From positions 3,745,001 to 3,809,000 of the forward strand of contig CP063163.1 in NCBI GenBank assembly GCA_014960805.1: 64,000 bases of DNA, in the 5' to 3' direction. The stretch comes from Cytobacillus suaedae (GTDB lineage: Bacteria > Bacillota > Bacilli > Bacillales > Bacillaceae_L). The position numbers and the translations under genes are program-made. Every line of letters starts with the position of its first letter. Positions within the stretch are counted from its first letter, which is position 1. Under the pieces are notes generated by a model that was not told where the DNA came from, made no database searches, and worked only from the letters and a program-made list of their open reading frames with translations. This document shows, piece after piece, positions 1 through 6,512 of this stretch.

Positions 1-441
1 TGTTGAGTCTACCCCGAGTGCTTTCACAAATAAAGTTGCCATGTTTTCTCGTGTTACGTGGGTATCAAGACCAAACTTATCCTCACCAATTCCATCAATC
101 AAAGCTGCTTTAACCGCTGCTTCTACATAGGCGTATGAATAGTGATTAGGCGGAACGTCAGAAAATGTTGCTTGGGCTGGCACGGTAGTAGTATCCAATT
201 GTATTGATTTTGCTAGAATTATAGCAAAATCTTGACGGTTTATTTTCCCTGTGGGATCAAACTGACCATTCTCACTACCGGATAAAATTCCTTTCTCCAC
301 TAATTCTTGAATAGCGTCCTTCGCGTAGGAACCTTCAATATCAGTAAAACTAGTAGACGCAAGGGATTGAGTTGTGTTAAAGACAAAGATGAGCGTAAAA
401 AGACTTGTTATAAATAGAGCTTTGATAACGTACTTCCCCAT
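1..441 (-). CDS. S-layer homology (SLH) domain protein, C-terminus outside window
   Basis: The frame reads leftwards from an ATG at 441 and is still open at the window edge, so only the first 147 residues are visible. Residues 1-29 look like a signal peptide (hydrophobic ALFITSLFTLIFVF, probable cleavage after SLA). Two SLH-type units follow: residues 30-85 (FTDIEGSYAKDAIQELVEKG, then DPTGKINRQDFA) and 92-147 (FSDVPPNHYSYAYVEAA). SLH repeats bind pyruvylated secondary cell wall polymer and anchor exported proteins to the envelope. The start is supported by AGGAGG 8 bases upstream. What the missing C-terminus does (S-layer, hydrolase, adhesin) cannot be known. The gene lies on the probable mobile-element side of the tRNA fragment at 1459-1490. 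Confidence 0.85.
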   Translation of the reverse strand, partial: MGKYVIKALFITSLFTLIFVFNTTQSLASTSFTDIEGSYAKDAIQELVEKGILSGSENGQFDPTGKINRQDFAIILAKSIQLDTTTVPAQATFSDVPPNHYSYAYVEAAVKAALIDGIGEDKFGLDTHVTRENMATLFVKALGVDST

Positions 442-560
442 TTAAATACCTCCTACTTTTATTCTATTAATTACACGAATCATATTACCACATTTCCACT
501 TGGTTTACATTATTTACTATACGGCATTATAAATTATCCAGTTTCTTCCTATCCAGCGTA

Positions 561-589
561 AAAATGTCAGCAGACTGCTGCTAACATTA
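561..589 (-). terminator. Intrinsic terminator after the 601-1152 gene
   Basis: Read leftwards, an 11-bp stem with one mismatch (AATGTTAGCAG / CTGCTGACATT, loop CAGT) is followed by TTTTTA. It lies just past the stop codon of the leftward gene. Confidence 0.7.
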
Positions 590-600
590 TTGGATTTCAT

Positions 601-1152
601 TTAAAGTTTGCAAAAATTCAAAAGATGTCTTTCTAAGTATTCCTCTATTTGTAAGTACCTCATTATTGGAGATTGTAAGGCCTTTGTTTCCCTTTTAGAG
701 TATTTGCGTAGCACTTGTAAGAACTCTTTGTATTTTTCATTTATGATTAGCTCTAGTTTTACCCCATAGTTTTCCTCAATCATTTCCTTAACCACACCTA
801 GTTGATAAATCTGACTATTTTCGAGAGTGGTTTTATTGTCCTTTACAATTGGTGACCACAGCATGTAGTGTTTTTCATACTCTGGTAAATACTTTTGGGC
901 GTATTCAATATCCTTACTAAATTTATCATACAATTTTTGAATGTTATTACTTTTATTGTCCTTTCCTACATACAGTAATCCAGTAGTTAAATGTGTCGTA
1001 GATTCACACACATATGCAATGTTGTCTTTTAGATTAACACCTACCACATCAATTTCACCTTGTACGTCTTTTGTATATAAATTTCTTTGTACAAAATCAC
1101 AAGACTTTATGTATTCCAAATAAGCTGCTACAATTTCTTCACCTATATTCAT
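601..1152 (-). CDS. Uncharacterised protein with PD-(D/E)XK-like motif
   Basis: This is a 183-residue soluble protein that I do not recognise. The N-terminal part contains GEIDVVGVNLKDNIAYVCES, which has the spacing of the catalytic core of PD-(D/E)XK nucleases (acidic residue on one strand, about 14 residues, then E-x-[K/T] on the next), with S-T where K is usual. Upstream of it is an alpha-helical start (IGEEIVAAYLEYIKSC) as in Mrr/VRR-like folds. The rest is helical and charged. The ATG at 1152 is chosen because GGAGG lies 5 bases upstream; a TTG at 1164 is part of that ribosome binding site. The gene sits next to a tRNA-derived att-like site, so it may be mobile-element cargo. Nuclease function is an inference from one motif. 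Confidence 0.6.
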   Translation of the reverse strand: MNIGEEIVAAYLEYIKSCDFVQRNLYTKDVQGEIDVVGVNLKDNIAYVCESTTHLTTGLLYVGKDNKSNNIQKLYDKFSKDIEYAQKYLPEYEKHYMLWSPIVKDNKTTLENSQIYQLGVVKEMIEENYGVKLELIINEKYKEFLQVLRKYSKRETKALQSPIMRYLQIEEYLERHLLNFCKL

Positions 1153-1414
1153 ATGAACCTCCAATTAAGTATGAATATAATATAGCAAAATTCCTAACCA
1201 TTGTGGTTGGGCTTGGTTGTAAAAATATTTAAAGTTAAGCGATTATAGGCAAGGATCTTCTTCAATATGAAGTTGGCACAATTAAATCAAAGGAGTGGGC
1301 ATTTTTACATAAGAAAAATAGGCGAACTTACAGAAAACCACTATGTTTAAGATGGCGGATTAATGTTAATAGAAGTTCTATATCCCACTATACAGAAAAA
1401 ATACAACCCAATAA

Positions 1415-1443
1415 GTGCACAATGTGTGCACAAAAGTGTGCAC
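1415..1443 (+). repeat. Three helically phased GTGCAC palindromes
   Basis: GTGCAC occurs at 1415, 1426 and 1438, spaced 11 and 12 bases, so all three palindromes lie on about the same face of the helix. They stand 16 bases before the tRNA remnant. Such phased boxes suit a DNA-binding protein, for example arm sites or an excisionase or regulator site at an element end. The function is inferred. Confidence 0.45.
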
Positions 1444-1458
1444 AGACTTATTATATTT

Positions 1459-1490
1459 AGAGGTCAGCGGTTCGATCCCGCTATGCTCCA
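1459..1490 (+). other. Displaced tRNA 3' end, probable att site of an integrated element
   Basis: The sequence contains a complete T arm (AGCGG, loop TTCGATC, CCGCT at 1466-1482), then the 3' acceptor strand ATGCTCC and discriminator A (1483-1490). No D arm, anticodon arm or 5' acceptor strand GGAGCAT precedes it; the upstream DNA is AT-rich and unrelated. A terminator follows immediately. This is what remains when an element integrates in a tRNA 3' end and rebuilds the intact tRNA at its other end. By this reading the element lies to the left, beyond the window edge, and host DNA resumes at about 1491. The amino acid identity cannot be read because the anticodon is absent. Confidence 0.7.
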
Positions 1491-1496
1491 TCAAAA

Positions 1497-1527
1497 AAGA
1501 ACCTTTATCATAAGGGTTCTTTTTCTT
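1497..1527 (+). terminator. Intrinsic terminator after the tRNA remnant
   Basis: AGAACC and GGGTTCT pair around a TTTATCATAA loop and are followed by TTTTCTTTT. It is probably the native terminator of the disrupted tRNA gene. Confidence 0.8.
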
Positions 1528-1600
1528 TTGTAAACACATCTTTCATAAAGACAAGCATATAAATTGTAGAGAACCTTTGTCTGAAAGGAAGTCTCTAGGC

Positions 1601-2524
1601 ATGAGTCAATTTAAAACAAAGCTCGGTGCTTCACTTTATGCAACAATGTCAATCAGTTTTTGGGGAGTTTCTTTTGTTTCCACAAAGGCAGTATTAGGAA
1701 AGCTAGATCCCTTTACCTTACTAGTTCTTCGGTTTGGAATCGGTGCTATTTTTTTATTTATACTCCTACTTTTAAAACGTTATCGATTTTTCATTTCTCT
1801 TAAATATGTTCCACATTTAGTGATTTTAGGTATCCTCGGGGTTTTTGTACATCAAGTCTTACAAGCGACTGCGTTATTAACAATTGATGCTTCAGCCGCA
1901 GGTTGGCTCATTTCCTTCTCTCCCATTTTTACAGTCATCTTGTCGATGCTGTTTTTACATGAAAAAATGAGTTTCACTAAGGCCATTGGTATGATTCTAG
2001 CTTTTACTGGAGTTATTCTTATAACAACAGCAAGAAGTGGACAATCCCTTCATTTTGCAATAAATGTGGGTTTTCTACTAATGATATTGAGTACGTTAAA
2101 CTGGGCTATCTATTCTATACTCTTAAAGAAATTAGCAATCCCTTACCCAGCTCTCGTTGTAACTTTCTATATGAGTCTGATCGGCTTCATTCTAACAACA
2201 CCGTTTATTATTAGAAATAAGGGATGGTCTTCACTCGAGTTATTATCTACTTCAGAATGGGCTCATTTGTTATTTTTAGGTGTTTTTGTTTCAGGAATCG
2301 CCTATTGGTATTGGGGAAAAGCACATGAAGTATTGGAAGCTTCAAAAGTATCAATGTTCATGTACCTAGAGCCAATTACTACCCTCATTGCGGCAATAGT
2401 GATACTACAAGAAGAAATATTTATTAAAAGTGTAATTGGAGGCATTATTATTATTGCAGGTGTAATCATTGTAAATGGTCAACTTATGCCTTTACTATTC
2501 CGTCCTTTTATGAAGAAGTCGTAA
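1601..2524 (+). CDS. EamA/DMT family transporter
   Basis: A 307-residue inner-membrane protein with about ten hydrophobic segments arranged as two EamA repeats (roughly residues 8-140 and 150-290). The first repeat holds SFWGVSFVSTKAVL and the second NWAIYSILLKKLAIPYPALV, both typical of the drug/metabolite transporter superfamily (RhaT/YdcZ-like exporters). The glycine-rich final helices (GGIIIIAGVIIV) are also typical. The substrate cannot be predicted. The ATG at 1601 is preferred over an upstream TTG at 1577 because AAAGGAAG precedes it at a usable distance. It is the first intact gene to the right of the tRNA remnant and appears monocistronic. Confidence 0.9.
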   Translation: MSQFKTKLGASLYATMSISFWGVSFVSTKAVLGKLDPFTLLVLRFGIGAIFLFILLLLKRYRFFISLKYVPHLVILGILGVFVHQVLQATALLTIDASAAGWLISFSPIFTVILSMLFLHEKMSFTKAIGMILAFTGVILITTARSGQSLHFAINVGFLLMILSTLNWAIYSILLKKLAIPYPALVVTFYMSLIGFILTTPFIIRNKGWSSLELLSTSEWAHLLFLGVFVSGIAYWYWGKAHEVLEASKVSMFMYLEPITTLIAAIVILQEEIFIKSVIGGIIIIAGVIIVNGQLMPLLFRPFMKKS

Positions 2525-2639
2525 CCTTGACTGTTATCGTAAGTACTCCTACTTATTGGCTAGTAATAAATTAAAACACCTTCCTCAAGTATAGGATAAA
2601 CCGATTTTGTTTATCCTAAATTTTAAGGAGGTGTTCTTA

Positions 2640-2801
2640 ATGGCACAAGATGTATTATGTGAAGTTAGTAGCTGTGTTCATAACATAACTAATGAGAATA
2701 AGTGCGGTGCTTCTCAAATTTATGTGGTGAACCATAAGGAAAAAAATGCTTCTTCAAGTGGTGAAACAGACTGCAAAACGTTTGAACCTGCAGACCTATA
2801 A
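2640..2801 (+). CDS. DUF1540 domain protein, small four-cysteine protein
   Basis: A 53-residue protein with cysteines at 7, 12, 22 and 45. The pattern V-x-C-x4-C-x-H-N, then C-x-A near residue 22 and E-T-x-C-x-T-F at 42-48, fits DUF1540, a family of small probable metal-binding proteins of spore formers with no defined biochemical role. The start is fixed by AAGGAGG 9 bases upstream of the ATG at 2640; a longer frame from 2607 has no ribosome binding site. It stands alone between the EamA gene and a terminator. Confidence 0.85.
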   Translation: MAQDVLCEVSSCVHNITNENKCGASQIYVVNHKEKNASSSGETDCKTFEPADL

Positions 2802-2815
2802 GTTTTTAAAAGATT

Positions 2816-2845
2816 CAGCCGTTACCGCGGCTGTCTCTTTTTTTC
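2816..2845 (+). terminator. Intrinsic terminator after the DUF1540 gene
   Basis: CAGCCG and CGGCTG form a 6-bp GC-rich stem with a TTACCG loop, followed by TCTCTTTTTTT. Confidence 0.85.
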
Positions 2846-2848
2846 TAT

Positions 2849-2878
2849 TATTGATAATAATTATCAATATTATACAAT
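2849..2878 (+). promoter_or_regulatory. Fur-type operator overlapping a sigma-A promoter
   Basis: TGATAATAATTATCA at 2852-2866 matches the 7-1-7 Fur-family operator exactly, and the palindrome extends perfectly to 21 bp (2849-2869). It overlaps a rightward promoter: -35 TTGATA at 2851-2856, 16-bp spacer, -10 TACAAT at 2873-2878. There is no protein gene downstream on this strand; the next gene converges from the right. Iron (Fur) control is inferred from the consensus; PerR and Zur boxes are similar. Confidence 0.7.
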
Positions 2879-2884
2879 AAACCT

Positions 2885-2985
2885 AAAAATTTTTAATTTG
2901 CCTCATTCTAATTTTTCTCAATTTCATAATTAGGGTAAATTAAAACTAGCCCCTACATATATAGAAAGGGCTAGTTCTTATATTT
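2885..2985 (+). ncRNA. Candidate Fur-regulated small RNA
   Basis: A transcript started by the promoter at 2851-2878 would be about 100 nt and end at the hairpin at 2944-2976. No ORF with a ribosome binding site is present. Size and set-up resemble the Fur-controlled sRNA FsrA of B. subtilis, but I cannot align it with FsrA and its C-rich patches (GCCTC, TCTC) are weak. The U tract on this strand is interrupted (TTCTTATATTTATT). The RNA is inferred only from promoter and terminator placement. Confidence 0.3.
2944..2985. terminator. Bidirectional hairpin between convergent transcripts
   Basis: AACTAGCCC and GGGCTAGTT form a 9-bp stem. On the minus strand it follows the stop codon of the lipoprotein gene at 2990 and is trailed by TTTAATTTA. 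Confidence 0.65.
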
Positions 2986-2989
2986 ATTA

Positions 2990-4147
2990 TTACTCACTTA
3001 CTATACTAACCTGAGCAGCCATACCACCTTTAATTTCATGGTTAACATTATCTATAAGGACTTTGATAGGAAAAGTTTGTGAGTTTGTATTTGCGATGAT
3101 TGATATGTTATGAATTTTACCTGTAACTGTTTTACCCAATGTAGGGAAGGTTACTGATACCTCTTGCCCCTGTTTTATCTTATTAATAAAAGCTTCTGGT
3201 ATACTAACATTTATAAAAAGTTGATCTATATTAGTAATTTTAAACATTACAGAATTAGCTGCTGATGCGCTTCCAACAATGGCATTATGTTCAGTAATAA
3301 AGCCATTAGTAGGAGCAAGTATTGATAAATGGCTTAAAAGGTATTCTAATGATTTTATTTCATTTTGAGCTTTTTGTATTTCAAAGGATGTTCGACTTTT
3401 CGCAATCTGATTTGACTTTTCTTGTAAATTTGAGGTTTCAGTTAGTTCCTTTTTTTGTTTACTTTGCTGAGACATTTTGGTATTTAATAACTCTTTCTCT
3501 CTTTCTATCTCACTAATGATTAGGTTTATCTCTTCACTTATCTTGTCAATGCTGTTATTAATTTCTTCTATTTCAGCTTGGTTTAAACTCTGAATGTCAT
3601 TTAATTGAGATTGCTCTTGATTTAGTTTCGACATAGCAAAGCTCAACTCAAGCTCAAGGCCAGATATTTTATTATTGTGTTCTGTAATTTCAGGAGAAAC
3701 ATCCTCTACAACCGATAAGTTCACCTTAGTATCATTTAAAGAAATCTGTTGTTCCATGGCCCTAACTTGAGCTTCTGCTTTATTCAAACTTAAGATGGCT
3801 TTGGCTTGTTCAATTTGATATCTTAGATCACTATCATCTAATACCGCTAAAGGTTGATCTCTTTCGACATATGACCCCAATTCAACCTTAAGTTCCTTAA
3901 TGTAGCCAGTGATGGAAGAAGAAACCGCAACTTCTTGAACAGGTTCAGTAACACCTTTTAATGTAATTTCTTGTTTTGATACTGTCTCTTCACTTTTTGT
4001 TTCTTTTACTTCATCTACGACCTTTTCAGTATTTTTCTCCCTATTAGTTTCCTTCACATCAGCCGTTTCAGTTGCAGCACAACCAATAAGTATTAATGAA
4101 CCAAGGATAATAGTTATTCCATAATACCCTACCTTTTTTACTAACAT
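2990..4147 (-). CDS. HlyD/RND-type membrane fusion adaptor, lipoprotein
   Basis: A 385-residue exported lipoprotein. Residues 1-23 are a signal sequence ending in the lipobox LIGC (Cys23). A charged linker follows, then the first half of a biotinyl-lipoyl-like barrel (VQEVAVSSSITGYIKELKVE), a long coiled-coil region at about 115-265, the second half of the barrel (SILAPTNGFITEHNAIVGSA) and a C-terminal beta-barrel. This is the periplasmic adaptor architecture of efflux pumps; in Gram-positives such proteins usually partner an MacB-like ABC exporter. No transporter gene is adjacent. It lies 95 bp downstream of the kinase-like gene on the same strand and is probably the last gene of the Wzz operon. 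The ATG at 4147 has GGAGAG upstream. Confidence 0.85.
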   Translation of the reverse strand: MLVKKVGYYGITIILGSLILIGCAATETADVKETNREKNTEKVVDEVKETKSEETVSKQEITLKGVTEPVQEVAVSSSITGYIKELKVELGSYVERDQPLAVLDDSDLRYQIEQAKAILSLNKAEAQVRAMEQQISLNDTKVNLSVVEDVSPEITEHNNKISGLELELSFAMSKLNQEQSQLNDIQSLNQAEIEEINNSIDKISEEINLIISEIEREKELLNTKMSQQSKQKKELTETSNLQEKSNQIAKSRTSFEIQKAQNEIKSLEYLLSHLSILAPTNGFITEHNAIVGSASAANSVMFKITNIDQLFINVSIPEAFINKIKQGQEVSVTFPTLGKTVTGKIHNISIIANTNSQTFPIKVLIDNVNHEIKGGMAAQVSIVSE

Positions 4148-4242
4148 TAATCGTCTCTCCTCTAAGTTTCTACTTTATATCAATGCCATATTACAGTTTT
4201 ATAAAATACATTTTATTCTTTTTAAAGAACATAACCATATTA

Positions 4243-4908
4243 CTATTTATTCATAACTACTCCAAGTAACTTCACGTTTGCAAAATCAAGGATTTTTTTT
4301 GCTTCAATTGTACTTTCCAAAGCTGTTTTCTGTCTATTCACGACTAGAACAACCCCTTCACACCTGTTTGCAAGGATTCTAGTCTCCGCTGCTTCTAAAA
4401 TTGACGGGGAATCTACTAATACATAGTCATATCTATTTTTCATTATACGAAGTAGATTTCTCATAGATTTCAATCCGATTAATTCAGCTGGATTCTCTTT
4501 AACTGACCCACTTGTAAGTAGGTCTAAACCAGCAATATCTGTAGGGGTTATGGCTTCTTCAAGCTGACTCTTTTCTGTAAGAACATCCGTTAACCCAACA
4601 TTATTAGAAACCTTAAAAAATGAGTGCACACCAGGTCTTCTTAAATTTCCATCTATTAATAATACCCTTTCACGTTGCTGAGCAATAGAAACTGCTAGAT
4701 TTGCTATTAATGTAGTATTTCCATCCGATTTTTTTGTTGCAGTAAAAAGCAATATATTTTTTCTCTCATCACCTAAAAGGATTTGGATATTAGCTCGAAT
4801 TGTTTTAAATTGTTCAGAAATCCTTGATTCTGGACTAGAGTGGGTAACTAATCTACCTTTTGAGTTTCTCGAAAATGGATTCAAACTAGTTGGTATCAAT
4901 CGTTTCAC
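4243..4908 (-). CDS. BY-kinase-like (CpsD/CapB/YwqD family) protein with degenerate P-loop
   Basis: A 221-residue cytoplasmic protein of the bacterial tyrosine kinase family that works with Wzz-type modulators in polysaccharide chain-length control. The N-terminal helix with SPESRISEQFKTIRANIQ matches the family. The Walker A region reads KKSDGNTTLIANLA where the family has GEGKST, so the nucleotide-binding lysine is replaced by Asn (codon AAT). Walker A' (RVLLIDGNLRRPG) and Walker B (YDYVLVDSPS) are recognisable. The protein stops at LGVVMNK, with no C-terminal tyrosine cluster, although family members usually continue with several tyrosines. The GTG start at 4908 overlaps the end of the modulator gene by 23 bp, which suggests translational coupling. 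It may be a pseudokinase or a decaying gene. Confidence 0.85.
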   Translation of the reverse strand: MKRLIPTSLNPFSRNSKGRLVTHSSPESRISEQFKTIRANIQILLGDERKNILLFTATKKSDGNTTLIANLAVSIAQQRERVLLIDGNLRRPGVHSFFKVSNNVGLTDVLTEKSQLEEAITPTDIAGLDLLTSGSVKENPAELIGLKSMRNLLRIMKNRYDYVLVDSPSILEAAETRILANRCEGVVLVVNRQKTALESTIEAKKILDFANVKLLGVVMNK

Positions 4909-5620
4909 CTCTCATTACTATTTCCTTACGCTTTTTACGTTTTACTGTTGTATTTCTTTTTTTCATTTTGGGGATAAAACCCAAAACTGGTGCCCCTAAA
5001 TATTTTTCAATTTCTTGTTCAGACCTTATTGTGTTATCAAGTGAATCTAATAAAAATACAAAGCCTATACCCAAGATCACGCCCAACGCAAACATAATAA
5101 GAACCAAATTACTACTTTGTTGTTCCAAAGGAAATGCATCTTGTGCTTCTGAAATTACTTTCACATTTAAGAATAAGCCTAATATTCCTGTAATTTCATT
5201 CCTAAATACTTCTATGGTAGTGTTGGCAATTTCAACTGCCATTTGGGGATTTGTATCAACTACTGTTATGTTAAGAATTTGTGAGTCATTTACACTTCCT
5301 ATATTAATTTGATTTGCCAATGCACCTGAAGATTTAGAAAGGCCCAACTGTGCAATTACTTTATCAAGAATTAATGGATCTTTAATCATGACCATTAAGG
5401 TATTTACTGTGTCAGGCTCTGCTTCTAATATAACTCGTGTAGATGTCTGATATTGAGTTACAGGAGTATTGTTTTTACTATAAAAATAGCCTGCAGCGGT
5501 TGTTAACATTGTCAGTAGAATAATAATCCATAATCGTTTTCTAATGATATCTACATATTCTTTTAAATTGATTTCCTTTACTTTTCCTTCATAGTTGCTT
5601 GGATTGTATTTTTCGCTCAT
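4886..5620 (-). CDS. Wzz/YveK-type chain-length determinant, kinase modulator
   Basis: A 244-residue membrane protein. TM1 is at about 32-50 (LWIIILLTMLTTAAGYFYS), an extracytoplasmic domain covers about 52-170, and TM2 is at about 172-192 (LVLIMFALGVILGIGFVFLL). The cytoplasmic tail (EQEIEKYLGAPVLGFIPKMK) is the segment that activates the partner kinase in CapA/YveK proteins. The role is export and length control of a polysaccharide, or activation of a tyrosine kinase. The ATG at 5620 has AGGTGAA upstream. It is the first gene of a leftward operon whose promoter and 5' leader carry two SinR-like operators. No glycosyltransferases or flippase are nearby, so any biosynthetic genes lie elsewhere. 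Confidence 0.88.
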   Translation of the reverse strand: MSEKYNPSNYEGKVKEINLKEYVDIIRKRLWIIILLTMLTTAAGYFYSKNNTPVTQYQTSTRVILEAEPDTVNTLMVMIKDPLILDKVIAQLGLSKSSGALANQINIGSVNDSQILNITVVDTNPQMAVEIANTTIEVFRNEITGILGLFLNVKVISEAQDAFPLEQQSSNLVLIMFALGVILGIGFVFLLDSLDNTIRSEQEIEKYLGAPVLGFIPKMKKRNTTVKRKKRKEIVMRGETIDTN

Positions 5621-5661
5621 TTAATTCACCTATTTCTATATGTATTATCTTCTTCCAGGTA

Positions 5662-5677
5662 GTTCTGTATAAAGAAC
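5662..5677. promoter_or_regulatory. SinR-like operator in the wzz leader
   Basis: GTTCTGTATAAAGAAC is a 16-bp inverted repeat of SinR half-sites (consensus GTTCTYT) with a 2-bp gap, the spacing of the B. subtilis SinR operator. It lies about 42 bp upstream of the wzz-like ATG, inside the predicted 5' leader. Confidence 0.6.
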
Positions 5678-5747
5678 GAGACACCAAAAAATATATGAAA
5701 AACTATGTCATTATTTTTCCAAATAGAACAATTCTCTTACTCTTATT

Positions 5748-5776
5748 ATTGTAGTTCTATATAAAGAACATGTCAA
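5748..5776 (-). promoter_or_regulatory. Sigma-A promoter of the wzz operon with a SinR-like operator in the spacer
   Basis: Read leftwards, -35 TTGACA (5776-5771), a 17-bp spacer and -10 TACAAT (5753-5748) form a near-consensus promoter. The spacer is almost exactly the inverted repeat GTTCTTTATATAGAAC (5754-5769), which has a perfect SinR half-site GTTCTTT and a one-mismatch partner. The leader to the ATG at 5620 would be about 120 nt. Binding here would block RNA polymerase. SinR control is inferred from the consensus; sinR itself is not in this window. Confidence 0.65.
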
Positions 5777-5839
5777 TACATTATCCTAGATTTCCATCCT
5801 CCCTTTTCTCATTTTTAATAAAATCTATAAACTTTATTG

Positions 5840-5902
5840 TTGACAATGGCAACCAGGAAACCATATAATAATCTCGAAATCAAATATCTTTAATTTAAGA
5901 TA
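5840..5902 (+). promoter_or_regulatory. Sigma-A promoter of yceI and downstream MarR-like operator
   Basis: -35 TTGACA (5840-5845), an 18-bp spacer and -10 TATAAT (5864-5869) drive the YceI gene. Just after the expected start lies the inverted repeat TATCTT-N6-AAGATA (5885-5902), a shape common for MarR-family repressors. Which regulator binds is unknown. Confidence 0.65.
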
Positions 5903-5937
5903 ATTTAATTAAAACTAAAAGGTGGAGGAATAAAATC

Positions 5938-6471
5938 ATGACAAAAACTAAATGGGCAGTTGACCCAACTCACAGTAGTGTAGAATTTTCAATTAAACAT
6001 ATGATGTTCACAAATGTAAGAGGTGCATTCAATTCTTTTGATGCTTCAATTGTGGCTGATCCTACTGATTTAACTTCAGCTGATATCACTTTCAGTGTTG
6101 ACCTTTCAAGTATCGATACTCGTAACGCTGACCGTGATAACCACCTTCGTTCAGCTGACTTTTTTGATGTTGAAAATAAACCTTCAATGACTTTCACGTC
6201 AACAAACATTTCAAGAAAAAGTGACAATGAGTATGACGTAACTGGTGACCTTTCACTTAATGGTGTTACAAAGTCTCAAAACTTCCTAGTAACATTTGAA
6301 GGTTCTGGTAAGGATCCTTGGGGCAATGAAAAAGCTGGATTTAGTGTAGAAGGTACTATAAACCGTAGTGATTTTGGCTTAACTTGGAACGCAGCATTAG
6401 AAACTGGTGGAGTTCTAGTTGGAGATAAAGTAAAAGTATCATTACAAATTCAAGCTGCTAAAGCAGAATAA
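5938..6471 (+). CDS. YceI family lipid-binding-like protein
   Basis: A 177-residue single-domain YceI protein. The hallmark start WAVDPTHSSVEFSIKHMM, the middle RNADRDNHLRSADFFDVENK and the end GFSVEGTINRSDFGLTWN are all present. YceI proteins are lipocalin-like beta barrels that bind long isoprenoid or lipid ligands; in many bacteria they are induced by stress or high pH. There is no signal peptide, so this one is cytoplasmic. The start is fixed by GGTGGAGG 10 bases upstream. It has its own promoter and a possible repressor site and is monocistronic. Confidence 0.93.
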   Translation: MTKTKWAVDPTHSSVEFSIKHMMFTNVRGAFNSFDASIVADPTDLTSADITFSVDLSSIDTRNADRDNHLRSADFFDVENKPSMTFTSTNISRKSDNEYDVTGDLSLNGVTKSQNFLVTFEGSGKDPWGNEKAGFSVEGTINRSDFGLTWNAALETGGVLVGDKVKVSLQIQAAKAE

Positions 6472-6484
6472 TAATGAACAAAAA

Positions 6485-6512
6485 GAGCCTCTCTTTTAGA
6501 GAGGCCCTTTAC
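6485..6512. terminator. Terminator shared by convergent genes
   Basis: GCCTCTC and GAGAGGC form a hairpin followed by CCTTTACGTTTTTGT on the plus strand. The stop codon of the leftward gene (6496-6498) lies in the loop, so the hairpin overlaps its coding end. Confidence 0.75.

Noticed and set aside
1239-1460. Open frame of 73 codons ending at the tRNA remnant, considered as the C-terminus of an integrase.
   Set aside because: It has no start codon or ribosome binding site, and its sequence lacks the R-H-R-Y tyrosine recombinase motifs. It may be a decayed remnant but cannot be supported as a gene.
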